A stretch of 64,000 bases of DNA from Blastomussa wellsi (taxonomy: Eukaryota > Cnidaria > Anthozoa > Scleractinia > Plerogyridae): positions 18,677,132-18,741,131 of the forward strand of contig OX393566.1 of NCBI GenBank assembly GCA_947652115.1. The letters are read 5' to 3'. Under the pieces are notes generated by a model. That model saw only the letters and a list, made by a program, of their open reading frames with translations. It was not told where the DNA came from and did no database searches. Positions 45,351 to 54,250 of this stretch are shown here, in pieces. Numbering within the stretch: the stretch's first letter is position 1; every line of letters starts with the position of its first letter. A program made the position numbers and the translations under genes.

Positions 45351-45612
45351 ACTCCTGGCACAACTCGCGCGTTTTACCTTCGGCGACGACTCTGCAGTCG
45401 GGACACAAACGTTCGTCCGCGTACTTCCAGGAGGTGTGTTGGCGGCGTAGATCGTGGTAGGCTTTATACCAATGGTCTCTGTTTTCTTCCACGCGTTCCA
45501 AACGTTCTCGTAGCTCTCTCGTTTCCGACAATAGGTAGGCCACGCGTTGCTTCCACCCTTTTAACCGCTCTTGCAGTGACATGCTTTGAAGACGTTGCGT
45601 AGACCGTTCCAA
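45151..45612 (-). CDS. Coiled-coil protein with CxxC pairs
   Basis: Up to 153 codons from ATG 45612 (or MSLQERLKGWKQ at 45582). A coiled coil (ETRELRERLERVEENRDHWY) is followed by CPDC and CQEC, which may form a zinc ribbon. The last third overlaps the next gene in another frame and may be read-through, so the 3' end is uncertain. Unknown function. Confidence 0.55.
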   Translation of the reverse strand: MERSTQRLQSMSLQERLKGWKQRVAYLLSETRELRERLERVEENRDHWYKAYHDLRRQHTSWKYADERLCPDCRVVAEGKTRELCQECADDARSAHDPVLGVRPIDEPLQRQVDTERAIEQGGSIVCRETIVGETLTSGSGREENQTDCQGSG

Positions 45613-45899
45613 AACCCGCTGCCTTGTTGCTTCAACAGTTGTTCGCGTCGTCGTTTGACTGAGTGTTTGCGTTTGGCCAGTTCGCGTAGTTTTGTTTTAT
45701 GTGGTCGTAACTTCTGTATCGCTCGTTCGCTCACGGGGATGTTTCTCTTGAGCAGATTCAAGACCATTTCGCTGACGGCGTTGATCTGATCGGCATTGGT
45801 GTGCATCAACATGTCTTGTCGCCTGTACCGGTCCGCCTCGTTCAGGATGGACGTCAGGAAACGTTTCTCCTTACATAACAGTCTCATCATACTTCCCAC
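45561..45899 (-). CDS. Polinton/adintovirus conserved small basic protein
   Basis: 112 codons. A helical N-terminus (LLCKEKRFLTSILNEADRYR), a central NLLKRNIPVSERAIQKLRPH motif, then KLRELAKRKHSVKRRREQLL and a Gly-containing hydrophobic end. The pattern of VP-x-x-RAIQKLRPHK followed by a basic stretch and QxGxGF recurs in small proteins of Polintons and adintoviruses. Probably a virion or core component. The start overlaps the gene before it by a few codons. Confidence 0.7.
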   Translation of the reverse strand: MGSMMRLLCKEKRFLTSILNEADRYRRQDMLMHTNADQINAVSEMVLNLLKRNIPVSERAIQKLRPHKTKLRELAKRKHSVKRRREQLLKQQGSGFWNGLRNVFKACHCKSG

Positions 45900-46123
45900 G
45901 GAGCAGAGCGTCTTTTGTAACTACCCGTGACACCCTTGGCACCCATTCTTTTATACCTCTTGTCCTTTCCGAGTTTGTACCCGATCGTCGCAGCGTTCTT
46001 GAGTATACTGAGCAATGCACCGCCTCGTTGTCGTCTTCTGCGTCGTGTCTTAGTCCTCCTCCTTTTCATCTCACAAAACCTTTTACGATGTGCGAGATGA
46101 CTTTGGCCTGTTTCTTGGCTCAA
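45887..46123 (-). CDS. Small Arg-rich core-like protein
   Basis: 78 codons. An RRRTKTRRRRRQRGG run is followed by ALLSILKNAATIGYKLG. A basic peptide with a GG cleavage-like site and a short hydrophobic helix resembles adenovirus core peptides processed by the viral protease. ATG overlaps the upstream stop by 4 bases. Confidence 0.65.
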   Translation of the reverse strand: MSQETGQSHLAHRKRFCEMKRRRTKTRRRRRQRGGALLSILKNAATIGYKLGKDKRYKRMGAKGVTGSYKRRSAPWEV

Positions 46124-46353
46124 GAACTCAATTGGGACCGCGTGAGGGGTTTTCGTTTTCTTTTTCTTTTTCTTCTTTCTAACGCCTCCAATCCTTTTTT
46201 CGCACCGTACCCTGCAGCTCCGGACAGAGCACCCGCTGCTATGGCCTTTCCTCCGGCCACCAAAGCTGGAATGAGTGCCGCCAGGGGAAAGAGTCCTCCT
46301 TTTTGTCTCTTTCGCGTTGTTCTTCTACCACGACCTGTTCGTCTCCCCTTCAT
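46120..46353 (-). CDS. Adenovirus pX-like core protein
   Basis: 77 codons. Basic start (GRRTGRGRRTTRKRQKGG), then FPLAALIPALVAGGKAIAAG, then a KRKRKRK stretch. This basic / GG / hydrophobic Ala-Gly / basic layout matches the pX (mu)-like proteins of adintoviruses, which condense DNA and are cut by the adenain-type protease. Confidence 0.7.
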   Translation of the reverse strand: MKGRRTGRGRRTTRKRQKGGLFPLAALIPALVAGGKAIAAGALSGAAGYGAKKGLEALERRKRKRKRKPLTRSQLSS

Positions 46354-46368
46354 TGCCTAAACTGATTC

Positions 46369-46896
46369 TCACACCGTCGTGCTCTCGCCTTTATCCACGT
46401 GATCGTAACGAAATGTTTTTTCGTAGTCTCGAATGCACTTGTCGGACACGGGCGGGGTGAAATCGGTGATGGTGTCGTCCAAGGTTTGCATCTTGATTAA
46501 GAATCCGTCCAACTCGTCCATGGGGAGACCTCGTGCGTAGGTTCTCAACTCGATTAACGTCTTGTCGTAGGTGGTGTAGGCAAAACGACACATGTCGACT
46601 TTGAACGAAAACTTTTTGAAATCGTTCCATCCCTTGACCACGGTACCTGCCGCCGACAAACAAGCGATCAGGATACTGTTTTCCAACACAGAACCCACGA
46701 CGATGCCTGCTGCCACTAGGATTAAAGCCAACGCGTTCAAACAACCGTGACACCGTTTGAAATGGTAAAACATCTGACGATGACACCACCATTGACGATG
46801 GTAAAACACAAAGAGTCCGTCCAACTTGTACAATAATTTACGGTCCAAGGGGCACTTGGCGTGGGTCCCGTTCAAGAGTGAGACCTGTCGTTCCAT
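46369..46896 (-). CDS. Two-membrane-helix protein, SLATT-like by layout
   Basis: 175 codons. A soluble start with conserved Trp/His/Cys (YHRQWWCHRQMFYHFKRCHG) leads to two adjacent hydrophobic helices (ALALILVAAGIVVGSVL and ILIACLSAAGTVV) and a long helical C-terminus (FSFKVDMCRFAYTTYDKTL). Two helices followed by a helical cytosolic part is the layout of SLATT proteins, membrane effectors of antiviral conflict systems. I infer the resemblance from layout only. Intact frame. Alternatively a virion membrane or release protein. Confidence 0.65.
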   Translation of the reverse strand: MERQVSLLNGTHAKCPLDRKLLYKLDGLFVFYHRQWWCHRQMFYHFKRCHGCLNALALILVAAGIVVGSVLENSILIACLSAAGTVVKGWNDFKKFSFKVDMCRFAYTTYDKTLIELRTYARGLPMDELDGFLIKMQTLDDTITDFTPPVSDKCIRDYEKTFRYDHVDKGESTTV

Positions 46897-46924
46897 CTCA
46901 ATCGCTCACTCGCGTAGAAGTGCG

Positions 46925-47491
46925 TCACACGCTGGGTCTGCCTCCATCTTTGTAGGTCGTGGTGATGGTGTTGGTGGTCGTAATGCCTGCGATGCGTCGT
47001 CCAGCTGCCGATTGACTTTGATCGTTTAACAACAGTTGTAATTGTCGCTGCAAGTCGTCTTGATTCATTCTCGGCGGTCTTCTAGGTGTACTGTTGTTGC
47101 TGCTGCTGCTGCTACTCGAGGGAAGACGCCTACGAGGGCTCTTGTGCGGGACCGTGGGTCTCGCGGGTTGTGTACCTACGCCTGCCGGAGAAGTAGTCGA
47201 GAAAACGGGTGCGGGTGGAGAACCTACGCCAGGCGTGCCGTAGGCGTTTTGCATCATCTGGTCCACGTGTGCGGGACTCAAGGCAGCCATGATGTCTTGG
47301 TCTCGTAGGTCGTCCATGGCCTGCAACTGTTGACGATCCACTGCAGACGGATCCAAACGATCCAAATTGACGGTGTCGATGGGATGAGGGCTCAAAGGTG
47401 ACATGTTTAACGCCATGTGAATGAGGTCTCCCATCGACGGTACGTCGGGAGATCTGCCCACGCCCACCGAAGGTAACACTTCCTCAGCCAT
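46925..47491 (-). CDS. Unknown Ser/Pro-rich virion-type protein
   Basis: 188 codons, MAEEVLPSVGVGRSPDVPSM at the N-terminus. Mostly disordered, with a (S)7 run and a Gln-rich helix (NQDDLQRQLQLLL) near the end. No domain recognised. It overlaps the upstream small gene by 8 bases. Probably a minor structural or scaffold protein. Confidence 0.6.
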   Translation of the reverse strand: MAEEVLPSVGVGRSPDVPSMGDLIHMALNMSPLSPHPIDTVNLDRLDPSAVDRQQLQAMDDLRDQDIMAALSPAHVDQMMQNAYGTPGVGSPPAPVFSTTSPAGVGTQPARPTVPHKSPRRRLPSSSSSSSNNSTPRRPPRMNQDDLQRQLQLLLNDQSQSAAGRRIAGITTTNTITTTYKDGGRPSV

Positions 47492-47690
47492 CGCGTAACG
47501 AGTGAATCAATTCTCTGAAGTGAGTCTCGTTATATGCTCGTACCAGATCGTCCACGTCCTCCCACGTCTTACACGTCGTCACCAATCGCGTCATGGCGTC
47601 GCGATCCATGTCGTCGGGCCTCATCTGGCTCAAGTGTCGCCTGCATCGGTGCAGGAACCTGCACCACGACACGTTGCGTAGCTGCATCAC
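47484..47690 (-). CDS. Small unknown viral protein
   Basis: 68 codons, MMQLRNVSWCRFLHRCRRHL to HSLRDG. Helical, with basic and Trp-containing segments. Downstream of the ATPase in the same polarity; unknown. Confidence 0.5.
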   Translation of the reverse strand: MMQLRNVSWCRFLHRCRRHLSQMRPDDMDRDAMTRLVTTCKTWEDVDDLVRAYNETHFRELIHSLRDG

Positions 47691-47771
47691 AGATAGTTAT
47701 GGGTCCTCGTCTTCTTCGAACTGATAACATCGCACGTATCCCTCGTCTTTTAACAAGTGGCTGAGGAGTCG

Positions 47772-48359
47772 TCAATCGTCGCTGCTGGCAGGATGCAAGT
47801 CCAAGACCATGTAACCGAAAGGCTTGTCCGTCACTCGTCTGTACCTGTTGTGCACGTCTTTCCACTTATTCGGAAACGCTTGAAGCACCAAGTTTCGAAA
47901 TCCCAATTGGTCGCGAGGGTTCTTGAACGCTACCACGTAATGCGCGTTTCTGGAAATGCTCTTGGCGTACTTGCCGGGCGGGAACATGTCTTGACACAAG
48001 TACAACACTGTGATGTTTTGATGATGAGAGTGTTTGGTGAATAGATCGAGCACGCGTTTGTCGCTGCCTCCTTCGTCCATCAAATCGTCCATCACCAGTA
48101 CACCTCCTTTGGGAAACCACTTTTTCAAATCGTTCGTGTCTGGAATGCCTTCGTGGAATTTGATGCCTCTTCGCTGCATGTCCTCGAATTTGTCCTGCCA
48201 CGCGCCGTAACAGTATCGTACGACCTGGGGAGACGACCTGAACAAGTCGGCGTTTTCCGTCAAGAGTTTGGAAGTGAAGACCGTCTTACCGCAGCCCGAC
48301 GGTCCCACGATCAAGATGCTGCACGGACAGTTGAAGGTGAACGCGTCTCCTCGATCCAT
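47772..48359 (-). CDS. Genome-packaging ATPase (FtsK/HerA, A32-like)
   Basis: 195 codons, intact. Walker A GPSGCGKT near residues 19-26, Walker B GVLVMDDLM near 86-94, and a QD sensor in YLCQDMF. This is the small A32-type ATPase of Polintons, adintoviruses and other double-jelly-roll viruses, which drives DNA into the capsid. Start at the ATG at 48359, after the protease gene. No breaks seen. Confidence 0.88.
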   Translation of the reverse strand: MDRGDAFTFNCPCSILIVGPSGCGKTVFTSKLLTENADLFRSSPQVVRYCYGAWQDKFEDMQRRGIKFHEGIPDTNDLKKWFPKGGVLVMDDLMDEGGSDKRVLDLFTKHSHHQNITVLYLCQDMFPPGKYAKSISRNAHYVVAFKNPRDQLGFRNLVLQAFPNKWKDVHNRYRRVTDKPFGYMVLDLHPASSDD

Positions 48360-48397
48360 GGATACAGAGTGACTACAGGATTCGTTTTCACACCTCT

Positions 48398-48970
48398 TTA
48401 TTGGAAAAACAAATGATTTACACCACCGTGCGATCGCACGGTGTTCTGAACGTGAGGTCGTTTACAAACATCTTGCCATCCTAAGGCTCTTACTATTTTT
48501 TCTCGTAACATCTGGCCTACTTGGTGGTCGTTGGCCGCGTAATCGTGTTTGGAGAAACGATTTACAAAGTATTGCATGCTTTCGTTTCTGGCTTTTGAAC
48601 TCAAATACAACAGGGCGTAATCGCCGCAACTCTTGCTGAACAACGACTGTAAACTCTGTCCGTTTCGGATCACGTACTTCCAATGTGTCTTTAACCACGC
48701 TTGCAACGGTCCCGTGGTCTGGTACGCCTCCAGAGGTAACGCGTAACTGTCCATCACCTCGCACACGTTGCCTTCGGTCCACAGGGAGATCCAATGGTGA
48801 CCCGGTAAGTCGGACGGATCCGTGTTGATGATGTAACCCCGAGGCAAGTCTTTGCGAGGGGTCGACGGTAATTCGTCGCAGGCCATGGTCCCGTGAAAAT
48901 GCGGTTTCAACACGGGGTCTGCTTCTGCCAAATGGTCCAACTGCACGTTGTTCAGGGCCACGCGTTCCAT
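48398..48970 (-). CDS. Adenain-type maturation cysteine protease
   Basis: 190 codons from the ATG at 48970, which overlaps the stop of the hexon-like gene (TGATG). Catalytic residues are visible: His in GHHWISLW, an acidic residue in EVMDSYALP, Gln in RNGQSLQS and Cys in SKSCGDYALLYL. This C5/Ulp1-like protease cuts core and capsid precursors after packaging. Intact. The stop sits in CAATAAAG, overlapping a poly(A) signal. Confidence 0.88.
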   Translation of the reverse strand: MERVALNNVQLDHLAEADPVLKPHFHGTMACDELPSTPRKDLPRGYIINTDPSDLPGHHWISLWTEGNVCEVMDSYALPLEAYQTTGPLQAWLKTHWKYVIRNGQSLQSLFSKSCGDYALLYLSSKARNESMQYFVNRFSKHDYAANDHQVGQMLREKIVRALGWQDVCKRPHVQNTVRSHGGVNHLFFQ

Positions 48971-50359
48971 CAGCGTTCGTACACGTTGTACAGGACGGCT
49001 TTGTTGGCGTCGACTTCTAACAAGTTTTCGAATTCGCCGTACACCACGACGGTGATGTTGACTCCTGGATTGGCACCGAAATTCAGGACCAGCTGCACCT
49101 CTCCGCTCTGTTTGGGATTCAAAACGGGACTGTCCAAACATCTGTTGGCCGCGTTGTCAAATACGAACAGCGTGCTATTCCTGCCTTGTCCCCATTCCTC
49201 GCTCCTCACCATGTTTCCTTTCTTTCGGCACAGACACCCCGTGGCTTGCAGGAACCTGAAGTATCCTCTCAGATCCTTGCTGTCGTCGTCGTGCACCAGT
49301 TCCAACGTCTCATACGGGTACTCTTCTCCTCTCACCAATTGACGAATGCTGCTCAAACCGAATTTCTGGAAATTGAAGGGGTTGGTGACCAACGTGCCGG
49401 TGAAAGCCGCCGTCGACACCATACCCACCACCAAACGATTGGGGATGCGTCCTTGAAACAGGTTGTTGATCTCGAAGCGTTGTTGGTTGCCTTGCATGTT
49501 GTAGGTCCTGATTTCACCTCTCACGGTGGTGTAGCTGACGGGTTTCCGGGTCGTTCTCTGTTTGTTTTCCAATTCCAAGTACACGGAGGGATTGAGTCTC
49601 AGTTGACAGAGGTACAGTCTGACTTTGACGTCTTGGCTCGTGAGTCGAGCCGCAGGCTGCCCTGCGACACCCACGGTGAACAGATCTGGGTTGTTGAAGT
49701 ACATCTGGATCTGGAGTTGCACGCCTGACCTTGTCCATGTGAAACACTTCGATGTGGGGTGTGAAGCGCAACACGTGCACGGTACCTCCTAGGTACTTGG
49801 CTCTTTCTGCTTTCAGGGCTTTCACGGTTTCTTGTTGAGTGGTAGTCAGAGCTTCGAAGTCGGCGTGAGGCGCGGCATCGTCCAGGTTGTTGGCCGTCAA
49901 CGTGTCGGGACAGTCGATGCCATTGTACCAGCCTTGAGGTTTCAAGATGGTGTCGCCGTCGTCTCTGTCGTGGTTCAGCAACGTTTCGAGGTAGGCCTTG
50001 TAATGGTACGTGTCGGTCTGAGGACTGATCAAGGTTCCGTTGAGTTTGACGTTGATCTGTTTGAACAAGGTGTGCGCCAAGTTGTTGACGGGAAACACGT
50101 TGTTTGCCGCTGCGTAATTGGTACCGTCCGCCGCTTTCTTCAACCTCAATTCCACTTCGAAGTAACTACGACTCAAATCGATGTAATCTTCTTGCGGATC
50201 GACCTGAAAGTCCACGGGGTTGATCCCTGTGGTAAAGGTCTGGATGGGCACCATGCGAAAACTGGAGATGCTGACATCGGTGGGTGGGACGCGGAACAGA
50301 TCCAATTTGGGATTGGACACGCCCGTCGATCCGGTCAGAGGCACGAGATCTGTCATCAT
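48970..50359 (-). pseudogene. Hexon-like major capsid protein, frameshifted
   Basis: Two frames cover the gene. 49724 or so to 50359 holds the N-terminal half (starts MMTDLVPLTGSTGVSNPKLD) and 48970 to about 49722 the C-terminal half (MYFNNPDLFTVGVAGQ onward). The double-jelly-roll hexon-like capsid protein of Polintons/adintoviruses is of this size and position. A single frameshift near 49720 separates the halves, so no full-length protein can be made unless it is a sequencing error. No other break seen in either half. Confidence 0.82.
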
Positions 50360-50553
50360 TTTCGTTTGCGTTGACGTCTAGGAATGAACGTACCTCCGCG
50401 TTGACCTCGCTTTTTTATAGGATACTGTCGCTGCAGTTGTTTCACCAAGTCAGTCCAAGGAAATCGAGCGGCGCCGCTGGACCAAAGCGTCCCACCTCGT
50501 TGACTTATTTTCCTTATCCGTTTCACGCGTCTGGAATAGATGGGATTCATCAC
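50356..50553 (-). CDS. Small basic pX-like peptide
   Basis: 65 codons with two RGG sites (KISQRGGTLWSS, GQRGGTFIPRR) and a basic end. Overlaps both neighbours by 4 bases. RGG/GG sites resemble substrates of the maturation protease. Likely core protein. Confidence 0.6.
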   Translation of the reverse strand: MMNPIYSRRVKRIRKISQRGGTLWSSGAARFPWTDLVKQLQRQYPIKKRGQRGGTFIPRRQRKRK

Positions 50554-50798
50554 GAACCAAACAGATCGTTGAGGCCTCTCTTGAGTCTCTTGCTGGCTTC
50601 TCTTTCTATCTTACGTTTCACCGTGCGTTTCGCTCCTCTCTTGGCTCCGGCCACGGCAACGGAAATGTTGACGGGTAGACCCAACGGACCCCTTTTTAAA
50701 CCTCGCCAACCTTCTCGGGCGGTGGAGGAAAGGATGTCTTTGAAGAAATTGGTGCCGTCTTGGTCGGGTACGTAGCGCGTCAAACTACCTCCTCTCAT
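50550..50798 (-). CDS. pVI-like minor capsid/core protein
   Basis: 82 codons from ATG 50798, which overlaps the penton stop (ATGA). Starts MRGGSLTRYVPDQDG, has a Gly/Pro-containing hydrophobic middle and a basic amphipathic C-terminal helix (KRKIEREASKRLKRGLNDLF). An N-terminal GG-like site and an amphipathic helix recall adenovirus pVI. The longer open frame above 50798 overlaps the penton gene and is probably not used. Confidence 0.6.
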   Translation of the reverse strand: MRGGSLTRYVPDQDGTNFFKDILSSTAREGWRGLKRGPLGLPVNISVAVAGAKRGAKRTVKRKIEREASKRLKRGLNDLFGS

Positions 50799-51814
50799 TC
50801 TCGTTTGAAATGCAACGTTAAGAGGGTTCTGCCTCCACCGAATTTCGTAAGGGTTCCGTTCGTCTCGGACACTTGCGTTTCGATAATGTCTAACGTGTCC
50901 TTGCGCACCGGAATATATTGTACGTGGAGCGGTTCGAAGTAGGCGTTGCCTCGTCCTTTTCTCACGTAGTTGACTTCTCGCAATAGATCGGTGACTTGAT
51001 CGCCCACCACGGAACTCTGTGCCACGTCCGAGTACACGATCAACGAACGCGATGCCTCTCATATCACTTTTTGAAAGGCTCTATTGAAGTTGACGAATCG
51101 CCAATTGCACAAGCAACTCAAGTACAACTTTCCGTATTTGAGGCGCTAGAATGAGGCCTCTTCTCCATCTTCTTTGGGTACGTCTGCAGGATTGGGTATC
51201 TGGGTGGCGTAGTGTTCCTCCTTCAGGTTTGGTCCGAGCACGATGTCTCCGTTCTCTTCTCTCTTGACCCAATCCATGTAAAAAGCCAACTTTTCGTTGA
51301 ACATCATTTTGAAAACGGCGTCGGCATAGAGAATGTTCAACTGGGAATTGTCCAACAACAACTCGTCTCCTTCCCACGTGAAGGTGTATTCCAATTTCAT
51401 TCGATTCGTAGGATCCCATGTCAAGTCATTGTGGCTGCGTTTGGAATTGGTCACTTGATCCAACTTAAAAATCAAGGCTTTCACGAAACTGAGACCGTCC
51501 ACGATGTTCTCGTCGTAAAGGATGTCGTCGAACGCCAACTCTGTGGATCGTTCTTCCACCTTCAGTCTACTTCCACCAACTTTCGTTTTGGCCAACCACT
51601 TGACGCTTAGGAGAGGACAGTTCAAGGATTTGAATTTCGTCAAGTCGATCTTGGCATCGGGTAAGGAAATGCTGCTCAATCCCACTTTCCAACCTTGTCC
51701 TTCCAAACGAATGGGATTGGGTAGTCGCACCTTGAAGTGATTGTTCGCGTTGTCGGGATATTCGCGACGACTGCTGTCGCTGGGTAACGTGAGGTAAAAC
51801 TTTTCACCAGGCAT
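50795..51814 (-). pseudogene. Penton-like minor capsid protein, two stops
   Basis: Starts at ATG 51814 (MPGEKFYLTLPSDSSRREYP), the classic penton-like N-terminus with a WKVGLSSISLP motif. The frame has TAG at 51146-51148 and TGA at 51059-51061, then continues through VQYIPVRKDTLDIIE to a normal stop at 50795. Single-jelly-roll pentons fill the vertices of Polinton/adintovirus capsids. The two in-frame stops make it a pseudogene. The C-terminal third resembles the segment at 51804-52204. Confidence 0.78.
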
Positions 51815-52204
51815 ACTTGAAATGTAACGTCACCACGGTGTTCCCGGTTTCGAAGTGAACGTCGGTGTCGTCGTCTTCCTCTTTCACGACGATCTCGATA
51901 ATGTCCAAGAGTTCTCCGCGTACGGGCATATATCGAACGTGTTGCATCTCGTAGCCACGTCGTTCCAAGGAGTACGGAATGTCCCCCAAGAGATTCGTCA
52001 TGCGTACGCCCACGGGGATGCTTTCCACCACGCTGGAGTGCACGAACAGTTGGCGTCGATTGGACCCGAAGGCTCTTTCGTAACTTTCGTCCAGGTACGA
52101 AAACACCCAATTGCAGAAACAGCTCAACTGGAGGGCATCGTTGTCCACTTTGTAAAATTCGTCGTTGCCTTCCACGATGTTGGTGGCACCGTGGTGGTGG
52201 TGCC
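51804..52204 (-). pseudogene. Second penton-like C-terminal segment
   Basis: A frame of about 130 codons (LFVHSSVVESIPVGVRMTNL, then VRYMPVRGELLDIIEI and TVVTLHFKYAW) parallels the C-terminus of the broken penton downstream. It has no N-terminal half: upstream the sequence becomes the integrase C-terminus in another frame. Its stop overlaps the start of the broken penton by 11 bases. Either a duplicated vertex gene that lost its front, or a gene-conversion remnant. Confidence 0.65.
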
Positions 52205-53086
52205 GTCGTATTCGTCCAACTCGTAAGTGGTCAGAGGTGTTCCCGGCTTCACTCGGCGTACCACGAACACTTCCTTCGTCCATCCGGGCAAGTAACCTTT
52301 CTGAAAAGGACGAAATTTAGTGTTGAGACGTACCTTGTCGCCCACTTTGAATTCGCTGCCGCGACGTCTTCTTTTTTTCTTCCCTTTCGAGCTCTTAACG
52401 TACAACACGTTCCACACGGCTTCTTGGTTGGCCGAGTTCACTTTGGCGGGTGCCATGCCGATGCTTCGGTGAAACGAGACGTTGTACCCTTTCACCAAGG
52501 CGGGCAGCACTTTGGTGTAATTCGTCGTGTTTGCGGCAGTGAAGTACCTGTACATGCGTTCCTTCAGGGTGCGGTTGAACCTCTCGACGATGCTGGCTTT
52601 GGTGTCTCCGGCCGTGGAAAAGTGATGGATACCTCGACGTTTCGCGAACTCTGCAAAGGTCTTGTTGTAAAATTCTTTACCGTCGTCCGTCTGTAAATTG
52701 ATCGGTTTTCTACCTTTGGCTCACTTCAAGATCTTGGCGAAGGCTTCCGTCACGGCTTTCCCCGTCTTGTTTTTGACCGGTTCCACCCACGCGTACTTGG
52801 AAAGAGCGTCCACGACCGTCAGCAGGTACCTGTACCCTTTGTTTTCTCTCGCGATGTTTTGCACCTCGATCAGGTCGGCCACCCATTGCTCGTCCATGCC
52901 GAACACCAACACGGGTAAGGTGGGGTAACGTCTCCTTCTGGGTTTGTGTAACGTGTACGCGAGTTCCGTTTCCAAGAGTTTCTTGACTTTAGTCGGGTCG
53001 AGTCGGTGGGCTCTGGCAAACCGATGCACGCCTCCCAAACTACCCGGTTTGGAAGGATCGACGTAGTTCTGCAATGCTCGTTTCAT
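52124..53086 (-). pseudogene. Retrovirus-like DDE integrase, one stop
   Basis: Start at ATG 53086 (MKRALQNYVDPSKPGSLGGV). Catalytic residues: Asp in VADLIEVQ, Asp in QTDDGKEF, Glu in SIVERFNR, and a chromo/SH3-like basic C-terminus (FKVGDKVRLN). Polinton integrases insert the element with a 6-bp duplication. An in-frame TGA at 52721-52723 lies between the first and second catalytic Asp. Its ATG overlaps the upstream gene by 4 bases (ATGA). Confidence 0.82.
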
Positions 53087-53361
53087 GTCGCCAGAATGGA
53101 GGTCAGTCGTACCGTGCAATCCCGTACCAGGTCGTCGCGTTGCGTCAACAGACAATTGAACCAATCGAATGCGTGGGGTTGGTACCTCAACCACATTATG
53201 TAGATGGAGAAACGAAAGGGTTTGTTTTGTACGTCGGCCTCGTCGAAAACATGCAAGGGATCGTGGACGGGATCTAAGGGAACCGTGATCCCTTGTCCGT
53301 ATTTGAGATAGACACGTAGACACACGTCTTTCACCCAACACCAGTACGCTTCGCTATTCAT
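53083..53361 (-). CDS. Unknown viral protein upstream of integrase
   Basis: 92 codons, MNSEAYWCWVKDVCLRVYLK to RLTSILAT. Trp- and Cys-containing, with a mixed strand/helix profile. Overlaps the integrase start by 4 bases, so they are probably cotranscribed. No family recognised. Confidence 0.55.
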   Translation of the reverse strand: MNSEAYWCWVKDVCLRVYLKYGQGITVPLDPVHDPLHVFDEADVQNKPFRFSIYIMWLRYQPHAFDWFNCLLTQRDDLVRDCTVRLTSILAT

Positions 53362-53397
53362 GACTCGAATGAAGACAACAGGGTAAACAATGAACTT

Positions 53398-54128
53398 TTA
53401 TTCACAAAAAAAGGCACCCTTGACGTAGCAACACCCTACGTCGTTACAAGACGATCTAAATTCTCTTAATTCCTTATCGTACAAGTTCATGTCACTGGCT
53501 TCTAAAGCGTCCCATTCTTCTCTGCAAATGTCGCATCCGTAGTCGCGCACCAGGGTCCTGGTCTTGGCGAACCAGAATTCGCTCGTCTCTCTTTCCGCGT
53601 ACAACAGTTGGACAAGTCTGTTGCACAGTCGTTTGTAATCGTAGGTGTCCTCCACCTTCAGATCGAAGGGGTTCACTATATCGTCCTCGATCAGATCGCG
53701 TGCCGTCGTCAAACAACCGAACAGAGATTCCAGGGCGTGCACGGCAGAGAACGACAGAGCGACCTCGTCGCCGGTGACGATGGCGGCGTCACCTTCCAAA
53801 TCAGGCTTGTCGCAGATCACGAATTTGTTTTGCGCGTGATGATACTCGAACCACCTGTGCTGGAACAAGTACACGTCGTACATCCCTTTGACGAACGCCC
53901 AATGTTTGTCGAACCAGTCTGGTTCTGGAGATGTAAGCGTTCCTCGGTCAGTTCGTACTCGCTGAACGGGATGTGACAAATGTCGAACAAGAAGGCGGTC
54001 GTGTGGTCGTCCGGTTTCACGTCGTCCAGTGTGGAGAAGGTGGCCATTTGGGCGTAAAGGTCCGGATCGTTCACGAGTCCTTCGACTTTGGTGTTGTTGG
54101 TGTAGAAGCGTCTGGTGTCGAAAACCAT
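53398..54128 (-). pseudogene. Unknown viral gene, frameshifted
   Basis: ATG at 54128 (MVFDTRRFYTNNTKVEGLVN). The first frame makes sense to about 53930; a second frame continues with WFDKHWAFVKGMYDVYLFQH to CCYVKGAFFCE and stops at 53398. A frameshift near 53930 separates them. About 240 residues in all, with a CDICREEW pair near the end. Unknown family. The stop lies in GAATAAAAG, again overlapping a poly(A) signal. Confidence 0.6.
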
Positions 54129-54250
54129 ACTTTAAACTTTTCAAAGGTGTCGCACTCGTCAGGCACGACACGCACTTCAAAGTTGAAGGCTTTTTGCACT
54201 TGTCTACAGAACCTGAGAGTGTATCCCACGTGGGGGGGAGAAAAAAAAAG

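Noticed and set aside
47042..50374. Long plus-strand open frames opposite the capsid, ATPase and protease genes
   Set aside because: They mirror well-supported minus-strand genes, contain no domain, and change frame with the genes they oppose.
50799..51062. N-terminal extension of the pVI-like gene
   Set aside because: This stretch is the penton C-terminus in another frame, and the ATGA overlap at 50798 gives a better start.
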